Part shown: piece after piece, positions 6,215 to 10,139 of the stretch
Numbering within the stretch: the stretch's first letter is position 1
How the letters are laid out: each line of letters begins with the position of its first letter
Source of the DNA: an uncultured Mycoplasmatota bacterium
Lineage (GTDB): Bacteria > Bacillota_I > Bacilli_A > RF39 > UBA660
Direction of reading: 5' to 3'
Length of the DNA: 10,139 nt
NCBI GenBank assembly: GCA_946407055.1
Contig: CAMJMP010000019.1
Coordinates: 1-10,139, forward strand
Notes under the pieces: model-generated
Seen by the model: the letters and a program-made list of their open reading frames with translations, nothing else
What the model was told of the DNA's origin: nothing
Database searches by the model: none
Translations under genes and position numbers: made by a program

Positions 6215-6223
6215 ATTACACTC
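6202..6223 (-). terminator. Rho-independent terminator overlapping the lysis promoter
   Basis: On the minus strand GAGTGTA / TACACTC (6223-6217 and 6212-6206) forms a 7-bp stem with a 4-nt loop, followed by TTTT-A-TTT. The stop codon of the cysteine-protease-like gene is inside the hairpin. Its 3' arm contains most of the -35 box of the next promoter, so one short sequence ends one transcript and starts the next. Confidence 0.75.
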
Positions 6224-6572
6224 CTATTCTCCAAGCACATCTCATAATTCTATCTGGATAAAAGGTATCTATGATAGTTCCATCTATTATAGCTGTGATG
6301 TGTCCGTTCATAGTTACAGCATATCTTCCGTAAGGGTGTTCCCTTGCAAATTCTTCTACTGTTTTAGAATAATGGCATTCTCTAGGGTATCTATCATCTA
6401 AATAATCTTCTACAAATTCTACCCTATCAAACATCAAACCAACATCACCAGCTAAATCAGTTAATTCATCATACACTTCTCTCCAGCTTCTATCAGTTAA
6501 TACACTTAAAGCTCTGATAACACAGTCTGATATATCATTTCCATAAGGATTGGCATTGTAATATCTAAACAT
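6216..6572 (-). CDS. Papain-like cysteine protease-like protein, unconfirmed
   Basis: A 118-residue protein with an early ISDCVIRALS motif (Cys17) followed by a helix (SWREVYDEL), and a C-terminal GRYAVTMNGHITAII-D-GTIIDTF stretch with His91 and Asp102. A Cys at the start of a helix, followed later by a strand-borne His and a downstream Asp/Asn, is the layout of papain-like folds (NlpC/P60, C39). Similar 'DCxxRAL...W..VY..L...GHxxAxxDG...DT' proteins are common in gut phages, from memory, with unknown targets. The order Cys-His-Asp is seen; catalysis is inferred. It is the last gene before the lysis promoter. The ATG is two bases after the previous stop, with only a weak GAGAT upstream. No signal peptide. 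Confidence 0.5.
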   Translation of the reverse strand: MFRYYNANPYGNDISDCVIRALSVLTDRSWREVYDELTDLAGDVGLMFDRVEFVEDYLDDRYPRECHYSKTVEEFAREHPYGRYAVTMNGHITAIIDGTIIDTFYPDRIMRCAWRIGV

Positions 6573-6573
6573 A

Positions 6574-7023
6574 TTATCTCATTGAATTTTGCAATGCTTG
6601 AGTAAGTTGCTGCTTTTGTTGTGGTGTTTCAGCTTCTTCGTGTAAAACCTTAATAAAATCTTCTAATGCTTTTACCATATAGTGAAAACTCTTATCAGTT
6701 TCTTCTCCTGCACCATATCTTGAGCGTGATTCCATATATCTTCCGTATTCTCCGTGCATTCTATCTAATTCTTCTTCGCCACGATACTTCATATCATAAC
6801 CACGTCTACCATATTCTCCATAGTTATCACGACCATAGCTATCATATCCAGCTCTTCTTCCGTAGTTTCCATAGTAATTTCCATAATTCATATTTTCTAC
6901 CTCCTTTGCGTCTTTATAAATATCAATTAATTTATACAAGTTATCTATATTTGTTGTAGCAATACCATCTTTTAATATTCTTTCTATTGCTTTTGATGTT
7001 TTTTCAATTACTTGTTCTTCCAT
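6574..7023 (-). CDS. Tyr/Gly/Arg-rich low-complexity phage protein
   Basis: A 149-residue protein in three parts: an N-terminal helical segment (about 1-42), a low-complexity centre (about 45-105) dominated by Tyr, Gly, Arg, Asn and Asp with repeated YGNY, YGRR, YGRD and YGRY units, and a C-terminal helix (about 110-149, with SFHYMVKALEDFIKVLHEEAE and a Gln-rich end). Similar helix-YGR-helix proteins occur in Firmicutes phages, as far as I recall, without a known function. The aromatic/arginine composition resembles regions that condense or bind nucleic acid, which is inference. A strong AAGGAAGGAGG site precedes the ATG, which overlaps the preceding gene by 20 bases. Confidence 0.7.
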   Translation of the reverse strand: MEEQVIEKTSKAIERILKDGIATTNIDNLYKLIDIYKDAKEVENMNYGNYYGNYGRRAGYDSYGRDNYGEYGRRGYDMKYRGEEELDRMHGEYGRYMESRSRYGAGEETDKSFHYMVKALEDFIKVLHEEAETPQQKQQLTQALQNSMR

Positions 7024-7207
7024 TATTTTCCTCCTTCCTTAAAAGAGTTAATATTTCTTCATTTTGTTCAATTATCTTTTGTAAATAATTGCTATCTTGG
7101 CTCTGCAACTCCTGCATTAAATCACTATTGTTATAATCTCTAAACAATATCTCTAGGCTTATTAACTGTAAGACTAAAGACAAGTTATTTATTGCGTTAT
7201 TATTCAT
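7004..7207 (-). CDS. Small helical phage protein, unknown function
   Basis: A 67-residue protein, Asn-, Gln- and Leu-rich, predicted to be almost wholly helical: LSLVLQLISLEILF near the N-terminus and a heptad-like YLQKIIEQNEEILTLLRK near the C-terminus that could form a coiled coil. I do not recognise a family with certainty. Its ATG overlaps the stop of the jelly-roll-like gene (TAATG) and its last 20 bases overlap the next gene, so its production is coupled to both. A structural accessory role is possible but not shown. Confidence 0.6.
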   Translation of the reverse strand: MNNNAINNLSLVLQLISLEILFRDYNNSDLMQELQSQDSNYLQKIIEQNEEILTLLRKEENNGRTSN

Positions 7208-7680
7208 TACCTATTAAGTCTACTTATGCTAAATGTGGCATTAGTTATAATTGCTTGTGTAGTTGATATAGGCGTTGTAGGATCAGTTGGTGTTGGTACA
7301 CTTGAAACACTTTGAACTGATATGTTAGTAGTTCCACGAGGGCATACTCTCAACTTTTTGTCAAAAGAAACTGTTTCATAATCGTCTGCTGCTGCAATAG
7401 TTACTGCTCTAACTGTGTCTGGTATCATTACGCCATCTTGAAATAATGCTACTGCCACAACACCAGGCGTTGCAGTACTAACAGAAGCACTAAATTCTAC
7501 ATCATAATAACCTGTATAACCGTTTCCAAATATCTTAAAGTTAGGATTACCATTTGAATAATCTAGCCATCCATTGCAATTACAAGTAGCACATCTTGTC
7601 CTAATGTCTGTTTCATCAAAAGTTATTGGGCTTGCATTACTTGGCAACGCTAGTGGTTCATTAATAATTGTTTCTATCAT
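7207..7680 (-). CDS. Jelly-roll-like (TNF/C1q-type) phage structural protein
   Basis: A 157-residue protein from the chosen start. The body (from about residue 45 to the end) is a run of alternating beta strands: YYDVEFSASVS, GVVAVALFQDGVMIPDTVRAV, TVSFDKKLRVC, TNISVQSV and ATFSISRL, the pattern of compact TNF/C1q-like jelly rolls at the ends of phage fibres and BclA-type proteins. A CATCNC cluster lies near the N-terminus. I chose the ATG at 7680 because AAAGGAG sits eight bases upstream; the in-frame ATG at 7698 would translate this ribosome site as part of the protein and has no site of its own. Likely a virion surface or adhesin subunit; inference from fold pattern only. Confidence 0.6.
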   Translation of the reverse strand: MIETIINEPLALPSNASPITFDETDIRTRCATCNCNGWLDYSNGNPNFKIFGNGYTGYYDVEFSASVSTATPGVVAVALFQDGVMIPDTVRAVTIAAADDYETVSFDKKLRVCPRGTTNISVQSVSSVPTPTDPTTPISTTQAIITNATFSISRLNR

Positions 7681-7705
7681 TTCATTTTCTCCTTTCATAA
7701 ATAAA

Positions 7706-7729
7706 AGAGATAGAACTATGCCTATCTCT
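7706..7729 (-). terminator. Rho-independent terminator after the Gly-rich protein gene
   Basis: Minus strand: an 8-bp perfect stem AGAGATAG / CTATCTCT (7729-7722 and 7713-7706) with an 8-nt loop, followed by TTT-A-TTT. It stands between the Gly/Asn-rich gene and the jelly-roll gene. The next ribosome site begins within about 15 nt and I see no promoter in between, so it may work as a leaky attenuator that lowers expression of the downstream genes. Confidence 0.7.
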
Positions 7730-7733
7730 CGTT

Positions 7734-7790
7734 TTCCCCTTAAAGGGAATTAGTTAGCAAGTTCTCGTAATCGAGTGTGTAGTGTTCTAC
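7734..7790 (-). promoter_or_regulatory. Cluster of small hairpins in the intergenic transcript
   Basis: Between the stop of the Gly-rich gene and the terminator, the minus strand can form three short stem-loops in a row: GTAG-AACA-CTAC (7790-7779), CTCG-ATTA-CGAG (7775-7764) and TTCCC-TTTAAG-GGGAA (7749-7734). Each is only 4-5 bp and could arise by chance; the series of three plus a terminator within 100 nt is what makes it notable. It might protect the 3' end of the upstream mRNA. No ORF or tRNA fits here. Confidence 0.3.
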
Positions 7791-7799
7791 TCTATGCTA

Positions 7800-8678
7800 T
7801 TAAACAAATTGACTTGTTGTGTTATATCCACATCCACAACCATTGTTGCAAGTGAATATCGGGGTGCGTCCAAAGACCGGTGTTGACGGAATTGGGCAAC
7901 TGACTAGGCGATTATACATTAAATCAATTTCGTTATTTAAACTATTTGAAATAAATGCGTTTTGAGCAACTTGACTAGCTTGTAAGTCTTTCATTGACAA
8001 TTGTCTATTTAAGTCTGCTATTTTTGAATCTTTTTCATCTAGTCTATCCCTAAAGATTTCATCTTTTATAGACTGAATACCACCTGTTATTGCTGTTAAT
8101 AATGTTTGAGTGTTTTGAGTATCATTTGTTCTTGTAGCACAAGATTCACGAGCAATATCAGAACCTAGATTGGCTAATCCTAATCTATTTTCACAGCAAC
8201 AATCAGCAAACTGTCTGCTTAAATCAAATGCTGTATTCATATTAGCCATTTGTCTATTATTGGCTGCGATTTCTGCATTGTATGCAGTAGTGTTTATGGC
8301 ACTTGTAATGTCATTTCCTACATTACATAATTGGTTAGATAATCCATATATGCCATCTCTAGTTCCTTCGATTTGGTTGCTTAGATGTAATGTGTCAAAT
8401 CCATTATTAGTGTTGTTCATAATTTCTTTTTGACCATTTGATAGCCAAGCATAACCATTATCAAAGCTATTATTGCCACCAAAGAATCCGTTTCCGTTTC
8501 CATTGTTTCCCCAGATTAAGGCAAGTAACACGATTAGCCAGATAGCTGAATCTCCACCAAAACCACCAAATCCATTATTGCCACCAAAGTTACCATATAC
8601 TGGATATGGAATAAATCCGTTACCACCATTTGTAGTAGCTAATTCCACTGTTGGAGTTATACCTTGTGATCCGTTCAT
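7800..8678 (-). CDS. Gly/Asn-rich single-span phage protein with Cys-rich end
   Basis: A 292-residue protein. Order: a Gly/Asn-rich N-terminus (15-43), a short hydrophobic span (AIWLIVLLALIWG, 45-57), a second Gly/Asn-rich stretch (58-75), a helical central part (about 85-250) containing the Cys triplet FADCCCEN (160-162), a coiled coil (about 205-235, DEIFRDRLDEKDSKIADLNR) and a Cys/Pro-rich C-terminus (CPIPSTPVFG, then TCNNGCGCG). I recall proteins of this plan as frequent and conserved in gut Firmicutes phages, with unknown function. The hydrophobic span could insert in a membrane or be buried in a virion assembly. AAAGGAG lies six bases before the ATG. The codons for residues 257-276 are GC-rich, unlike the rest of the gene. 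Confidence 0.75.
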   Translation of the reverse strand: MNGSQGITPTVELATTNGGNGFIPYPVYGNFGGNNGFGGFGGDSAIWLIVLLALIWGNNGNGNGFFGGNNSFDNGYAWLSNGQKEIMNNTNNGFDTLHLSNQIEGTRDGIYGLSNQLCNVGNDITSAINTTAYNAEIAANNRQMANMNTAFDLSRQFADCCCENRLGLANLGSDIARESCATRTNDTQNTQTLLTAITGGIQSIKDEIFRDRLDEKDSKIADLNRQLSMKDLQASQVAQNAFISNSLNNEIDLMYNRLVSCPIPSTPVFGRTPIFTCNNGCGCGYNTTSQFV

Positions 8679-8710
8679 AAATTTCTCCTTTCTATTAATT
8701 TATATCAACT

Positions 8711-8944
8711 CTATTTAGAGCTAATACCAAATTGTTTTAATTGTTCGTTTGTTACGCCAAAACCATTTGCAAATTGTTGAAATTGTTGCATTTGTTCAGG
8801 AGTATAATTCTTTGTCATACTATTTAATATTTCTTGAGGGTTACTTTTGTTTTTTGTTAGATTTTGAAACTGTTGAAATAGTTGAGGGTTTCTCATTTTT
8901 AATTGATTCTGCAACTGGTTCATCAACATATTCATTGGATTCAT
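8711..8944 (-). CDS. Small Gln/Asn/Met-rich phage protein
   Basis: A 77-residue protein rich in Gln, Asn, Met and Phe (MNPMNMLMNQLQNQLK; NPQLFQQFQNLTK; NPQEILNSMT; TPEQMQQFQQFANGFGV). The repeated 'P-x-x-x-x-x-F/M-x-Q-F' pattern suggests a short helical repeat. I recall similar small proteins beside the upstream gene in gut phages; function unknown. It starts inside the preceding gene and overlaps it by 104 bases in a different frame, yet has its own ribosome site (AGAGAGGA about ten bases before the ATG). Its composition suggests it is genuinely expressed. Confidence 0.65.
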   Translation of the reverse strand: MNPMNMLMNQLQNQLKMRNPQLFQQFQNLTKNKSNPQEILNSMTKNYTPEQMQQFQQFANGFGVTNEQLKQFGISSK

Positions 8945-9323
8945 ATTTCTTCATTCCTCTCTTTAGTTCTTCAATTTGAGCCTGTAAATACTCAATTTGC
9001 AAATCTTTATTGTCCTTAGGTACTATCTCCTTTAATTCGTAAGTCTTTATATTATTCTTGGTGTCTTTTATCCATACAACGCTCATATCCTTACTAAAAA
9101 AAGGAGTATCACCTATAACAATTTCCTTTTGTACTTCTTCCATTGAGTTAGCATATCTCATAACATTATTATTATTTGGTGCTATTTGGAAGTTTTGAGT
9201 TAAGTTTGTAGGTTGCAACTGCTGTGGAATTTGTTGCTTCATTTTCTCTAACTCTGCTATTTGGTTATTAATCCTATCAATATTAGCTTGTGGATTATAA
9301 CTGTAATAAGGGTTGTTATACAT
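8841..9323 (-). CDS. Phage protein with coiled-coil ends and conserved beta core
   Basis: A 160-residue protein. The N-terminus is Tyr/Asn/Gln/Pro-rich with a coiled coil (NIDRINNQIAELEKMKQQI, 14-32), then an Asn-rich linker, a compact core (about 57-101: RYANSMEEVQKEIVIGDTPF, SKDMSVVWIKDTKNNIKTYELKEIV), a second coiled coil (LQIEYLQAQIEELKRG) and a charged tail. The core resembles proteins I have seen often in Firmicutes phage late regions, without known function. The ribosome site TAGGAGGAGATATT is strong. The 3' end overlaps the next gene by 104 bases. It is the first gene after the attenuator-like leader. Confidence 0.75.
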   Translation of the reverse strand: MYNNPYYSYNPQANIDRINNQIAELEKMKQQIPQQLQPTNLTQNFQIAPNNNNVMRYANSMEEVQKEIVIGDTPFFSKDMSVVWIKDTKNNIKTYELKEIVPKDNKDLQIEYLQAQIEELKRGMKKYESNEYVDEPVAESIKNEKPSTISTVSKSNKKQK

Positions 9324-9339
9324 AATATCTCCTCCTATG

Positions 9340-9400
9340 AAAAAAGAGATATGCTACTTCCTTAAAATGTGTTTTAAACAAATTAACGAATACATATCTC
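9340..9400 (-). terminator. Attenuator-like terminator in the leader of the Gln/Asn-rich gene
   Basis: Minus strand: GAGATATG (9400-9393) can pair perfectly with CATATCTC (9353-9346), followed by TTTTTT (9345-9340). The 39-nt interval contains an inner 6-bp hairpin (TTAAAA-CACA-TTTTAA), giving a two-tier structure. It ends about ten bases before the strong ribosome site of the downstream gene, a position where a terminator would control expression of that gene. The long loop makes it weaker than the other terminators here. Confidence 0.5.
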
Positions 9401-9406
9401 CTTCTA

Positions 9407-9433
9407 GTAACAACAGGTATATTCCTTTGTTAC
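9407..9433 (-). promoter_or_regulatory. Stable hairpin upstream of the attenuator
   Basis: Minus strand: GTAACAA-AGG (9433-9424) pairs with CCT-G-TTGTTAC (9417-9407), a 10-bp stem with one bulged G and the hexaloop AATATA. It lies seven bases before the attenuator-like stem. A hairpin followed by a terminator-like hairpin in front of a gene is the layout of a transcription attenuation leader. No known riboswitch family is recognised, and I cannot find a convincing promoter between 9433 and 9500. Confidence 0.4.
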
Positions 9434-9494
9434 AATACCAATTTAACATAGATATTAAGGATAAAATCGACTTATTTTTGCCTATTTATCGCCA

Positions 9495-9525
9495 CAAAAA
9501 AAGATTATACATTATTGATAATCTT
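9495..9525 (-). terminator. Rho-independent terminator after the HTH gene
   Basis: Minus strand: an 8-bp stem AAGATTAT / ATAATCTT (9525-9518 and 9508-9501) with a 9-nt loop is followed by a run of U residues (9500-9496). The stop codon of the helix-turn-helix gene lies within the 3' arm. The stem is AT-rich and so moderate in strength. The opposite strand also ends in a T-rich stretch, so it could act in both directions. Confidence 0.7.
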
Positions 9526-9714
9526 CTTTTTTAATTTGTTTATCTCTCTACTTATTGTTCTCTCGCTACAATGTTCTAGCATACTCATTTTTGTTATTGA
9601 ATACTCTTTCATACGATATTCAAGTATTCTTTCTTGTAATTCTGTTAAGTATATCTTTTTCTTAAGGTCATCTACATCTTGTTTAGTTAGCTCGGGTTTG
9701 TACATAAGAATCAC
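9505..9714 (-). CDS. Small helix-turn-helix regulator (sigma region 4/ArpU-like)
   Basis: A 69-residue protein. After KPELTKQDVDDLKKKIYLT, the part LQERILEYRMKEYSITKMSML-EHCSERTISREINKLKKKI has the shape of a sigma-70 region 4 type helix-turn-helix, with the recognition helix around SERTISREINKLKKK. Small proteins of this kind in Firmicutes phages often activate late genes (ArpU/RinA-like), but that role is inferred here from size and place: just before a late cluster whose leader has no visible sigmaA promoter. The GTG start overlaps the stop of the basic peptide gene by four bases (GTGA); an in-frame ATG at 9705 is an alternative. Neither has a strong ribosome site. Confidence 0.65.
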   Translation of the reverse strand: MILMYKPELTKQDVDDLKKKIYLTELQERILEYRMKEYSITKMSMLEHCSERTISREINKLKKKIINNV

Positions 9715-9788
9715 TTTCTTTTTGATTTGCGATATTTTCTTGTGGTTGTCTTTTTTGTTTTTGTATATCTTATTCTTTGTCTAGCCAT
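9711..9788 (-). CDS. Highly basic 25-residue peptide
   Basis: This frame of 26 codons fills the gap between the membrane protein and HTH genes. Its ATG overlaps the stop of the upstream gene (TAATG, 9790-9786) and its TGA overlaps the GTG of the HTH gene. The product starts MARQRIRYTKTKK and ends YRKSKRK; 13 of 25 residues are Arg or Lys (6 Arg, 7 Lys), there is no acidic residue and four are Thr plus one Ser. A GAGG lies ten bases upstream. Such a protamine-like composition suggests binding to nucleic acid or to an acidic partner; the upstream protein has an acidic tail. I do not recognise a family. The exact fit between two coupled junctions is the main evidence that it is a gene. Confidence 0.55.
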   Translation of the reverse strand: MARQRIRYTKTKKTTTRKYRKSKRK

Positions 9789-10081
9789 TAGTTATTTACC
9801 TCATTGTCATTTCCACTTATAAAGTTGTTATTGCCATCTTCTCCAGAATCTTGGTTAACATCATAGGTTTCCGTTTCTTCAGTAACAACTTCAGTTCCAA
9901 TGTCATTAAGGACATAAACCAAATACCCTATTGTAGCAAACCACATTGATAAAATAACTAAAACAATTATAAATAATCTTTTATTTTGTTTTCTTTGATC
10001 CGATAATAATTCCATTGCAAAACTTTGCTTTTTTAATTCTTTTACTTCATTTTTTACTGCCATTATATCATCCCTTAACAT
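9788..10081 (-). CDS. Coiled-coil, single-membrane-span phage protein with acidic tail
   Basis: A 97-residue protein from the chosen start: a charged helical N-terminus (DDIMAVKNEVKELKKQSFAM), a basic patch (DQRKQNKRL), one membrane span of about 22 residues (FIIVLVILSMWFATIGYLVYV) and an acidic Asn-rich tail (TEETETYDVNQDSGED). The basic patch before the span predicts N-in/C-out topology. This small protein type recurs in Firmicutes phages near morphogenesis genes, from memory; its function is unknown. I chose the ATG at 10081 because AAGAAGG lies six bases upstream; the longer ORF from 10105 has no ribosome site. An ATG at 10063 with AAGGG upstream is a further option. Its stop overlaps the basic peptide start. 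Confidence 0.7.
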   Translation of the reverse strand: MLRDDIMAVKNEVKELKKQSFAMELLSDQRKQNKRLFIIVLVILSMWFATIGYLVYVLNDIGTEVVTEETETYDVNQDSGEDGNNNFISGNDNEVNN

Positions 10082-10082
10082 A

Positions 10083-10139
10083 TCAGACCTTCTTATGGTA
10101 TTCATTTATATGATGTTGAAATGCTATGGAAATTTTTTC
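10083..10139 (-). CDS. C-terminal end of an upstream gene (partial)
   Basis: An open frame enters the window at 10139 and stops at TGA 10085-10083, giving a C-terminus of EKISIAFQHHINEYHKKV. The stop is one base before the ATG chosen for the membrane-span protein, and that gene's ribosome site lies within this frame, the compact junction seen elsewhere in the window. Eighteen residues do not identify it. Portal, head morphogenesis or other late genes would be reasonable by position. Confidence 0.4.
   Translation of the reverse strand, partial: EKISIAFQHHINEYHKKV

Noticed and set aside
7730..7799. Possible tRNA or other known RNA gene in the hairpin-rich gap
   Set aside because: The stems are only 4-5 bp, with no acceptor stem, T-arm consensus or CCA-type end; it cannot be folded as a cloverleaf.
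7800..8678. Diversity-generating retroelement target at the variable-looking C-terminus
   Set aside because: There is no reverse transcriptase or template repeat in the window, and the GC-rich segment is not enriched for AAC/AAT codons that adenine mutagenesis would act on.
9354..9449. A 31-codon minus-strand frame in the leader of the Gln/Asn-rich gene (possible leader peptide)
   Set aside because: No ribosome site before its ATG, and an internal ATG has its GGAG only two bases away. The hairpins explain the sequence better.
1..10139. Recoded stop codons, as in some gut phages
   Set aside because: TAA, TAG (endolysin) and TGA (glycosyltransferase, basic peptide) all end genes at sensible junctions, so the standard bacterial code suffices.

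Overview
This window is a stretch of the late region of a tailed bacteriophage or prophage (siphovirus-like). It is AT-rich (about 30% GC by eye) and every gene I accept reads from the minus strand, so gene order runs from high to low coordinates. Strong AGGAGG-type Shine-Dalgarno (SD) sites, AGA-biased arginine codons, a cluster resembling the minor-capsid genes of Listeria phage A118-type viruses, and an M23 endolysin with C-terminal repeats like those of Firmicutes lysins all point to a low-GC Firmicutes host, probably a gut bacterium. TAA, TAG and TGA all serve as stops, so no recoding is needed. No integrase, terminase, portal or replication gene is visible, so lifestyle cannot be judged.

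Layout in transcription order. (1) 10139-9495: the tail of an unidentified gene, a coiled-coil/single-membrane-span protein, an unannotated 25-residue highly basic peptide and a small helix-turn-helix protein, closed by a terminator. (2) 9490-7706: a structured leader with an attenuator-like hairpin, then a Gln/Asn-rich protein, a second Gln-rich protein overlapping it by 104 nt, and a Gly/Asn-rich Cys-containing membrane-span protein, ending in several hairpins and a terminator. (3) 7680-6202: a jelly-roll-like protein, two small helical or low-complexity proteins and a cysteine-protease-like protein, ending in a terminator whose hairpin contains the -35 box of the next promoter. (4) 6214-3126: holin, M23 endolysin, family 2 glycosyltransferase and a nucleotidyltransferase ORF with a strong internal start, closed by a clean terminator. 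(5) 3119-1: an extended -10 promoter with a structured 5' leader, then scaffold, major capsid, head-tail connector, head closure, minor capsid 2, tail terminator and the first 13 codons of the presumed major tail protein.

The head-to-tail cassette is conventional. The less ordinary points are the position of lysis and glycan genes upstream of the scaffold, the glycan genes sharing the lysis transcript, the in-frame nested gene inside the nucleotidyltransferase ORF, the basic peptide, a GC-rich codon-usage patch at the end of the Gly-rich gene, and compact transcription signals between modules. I see no CRISPR array, tRNA, IS element, reverse transcriptase or recognisable defence system.
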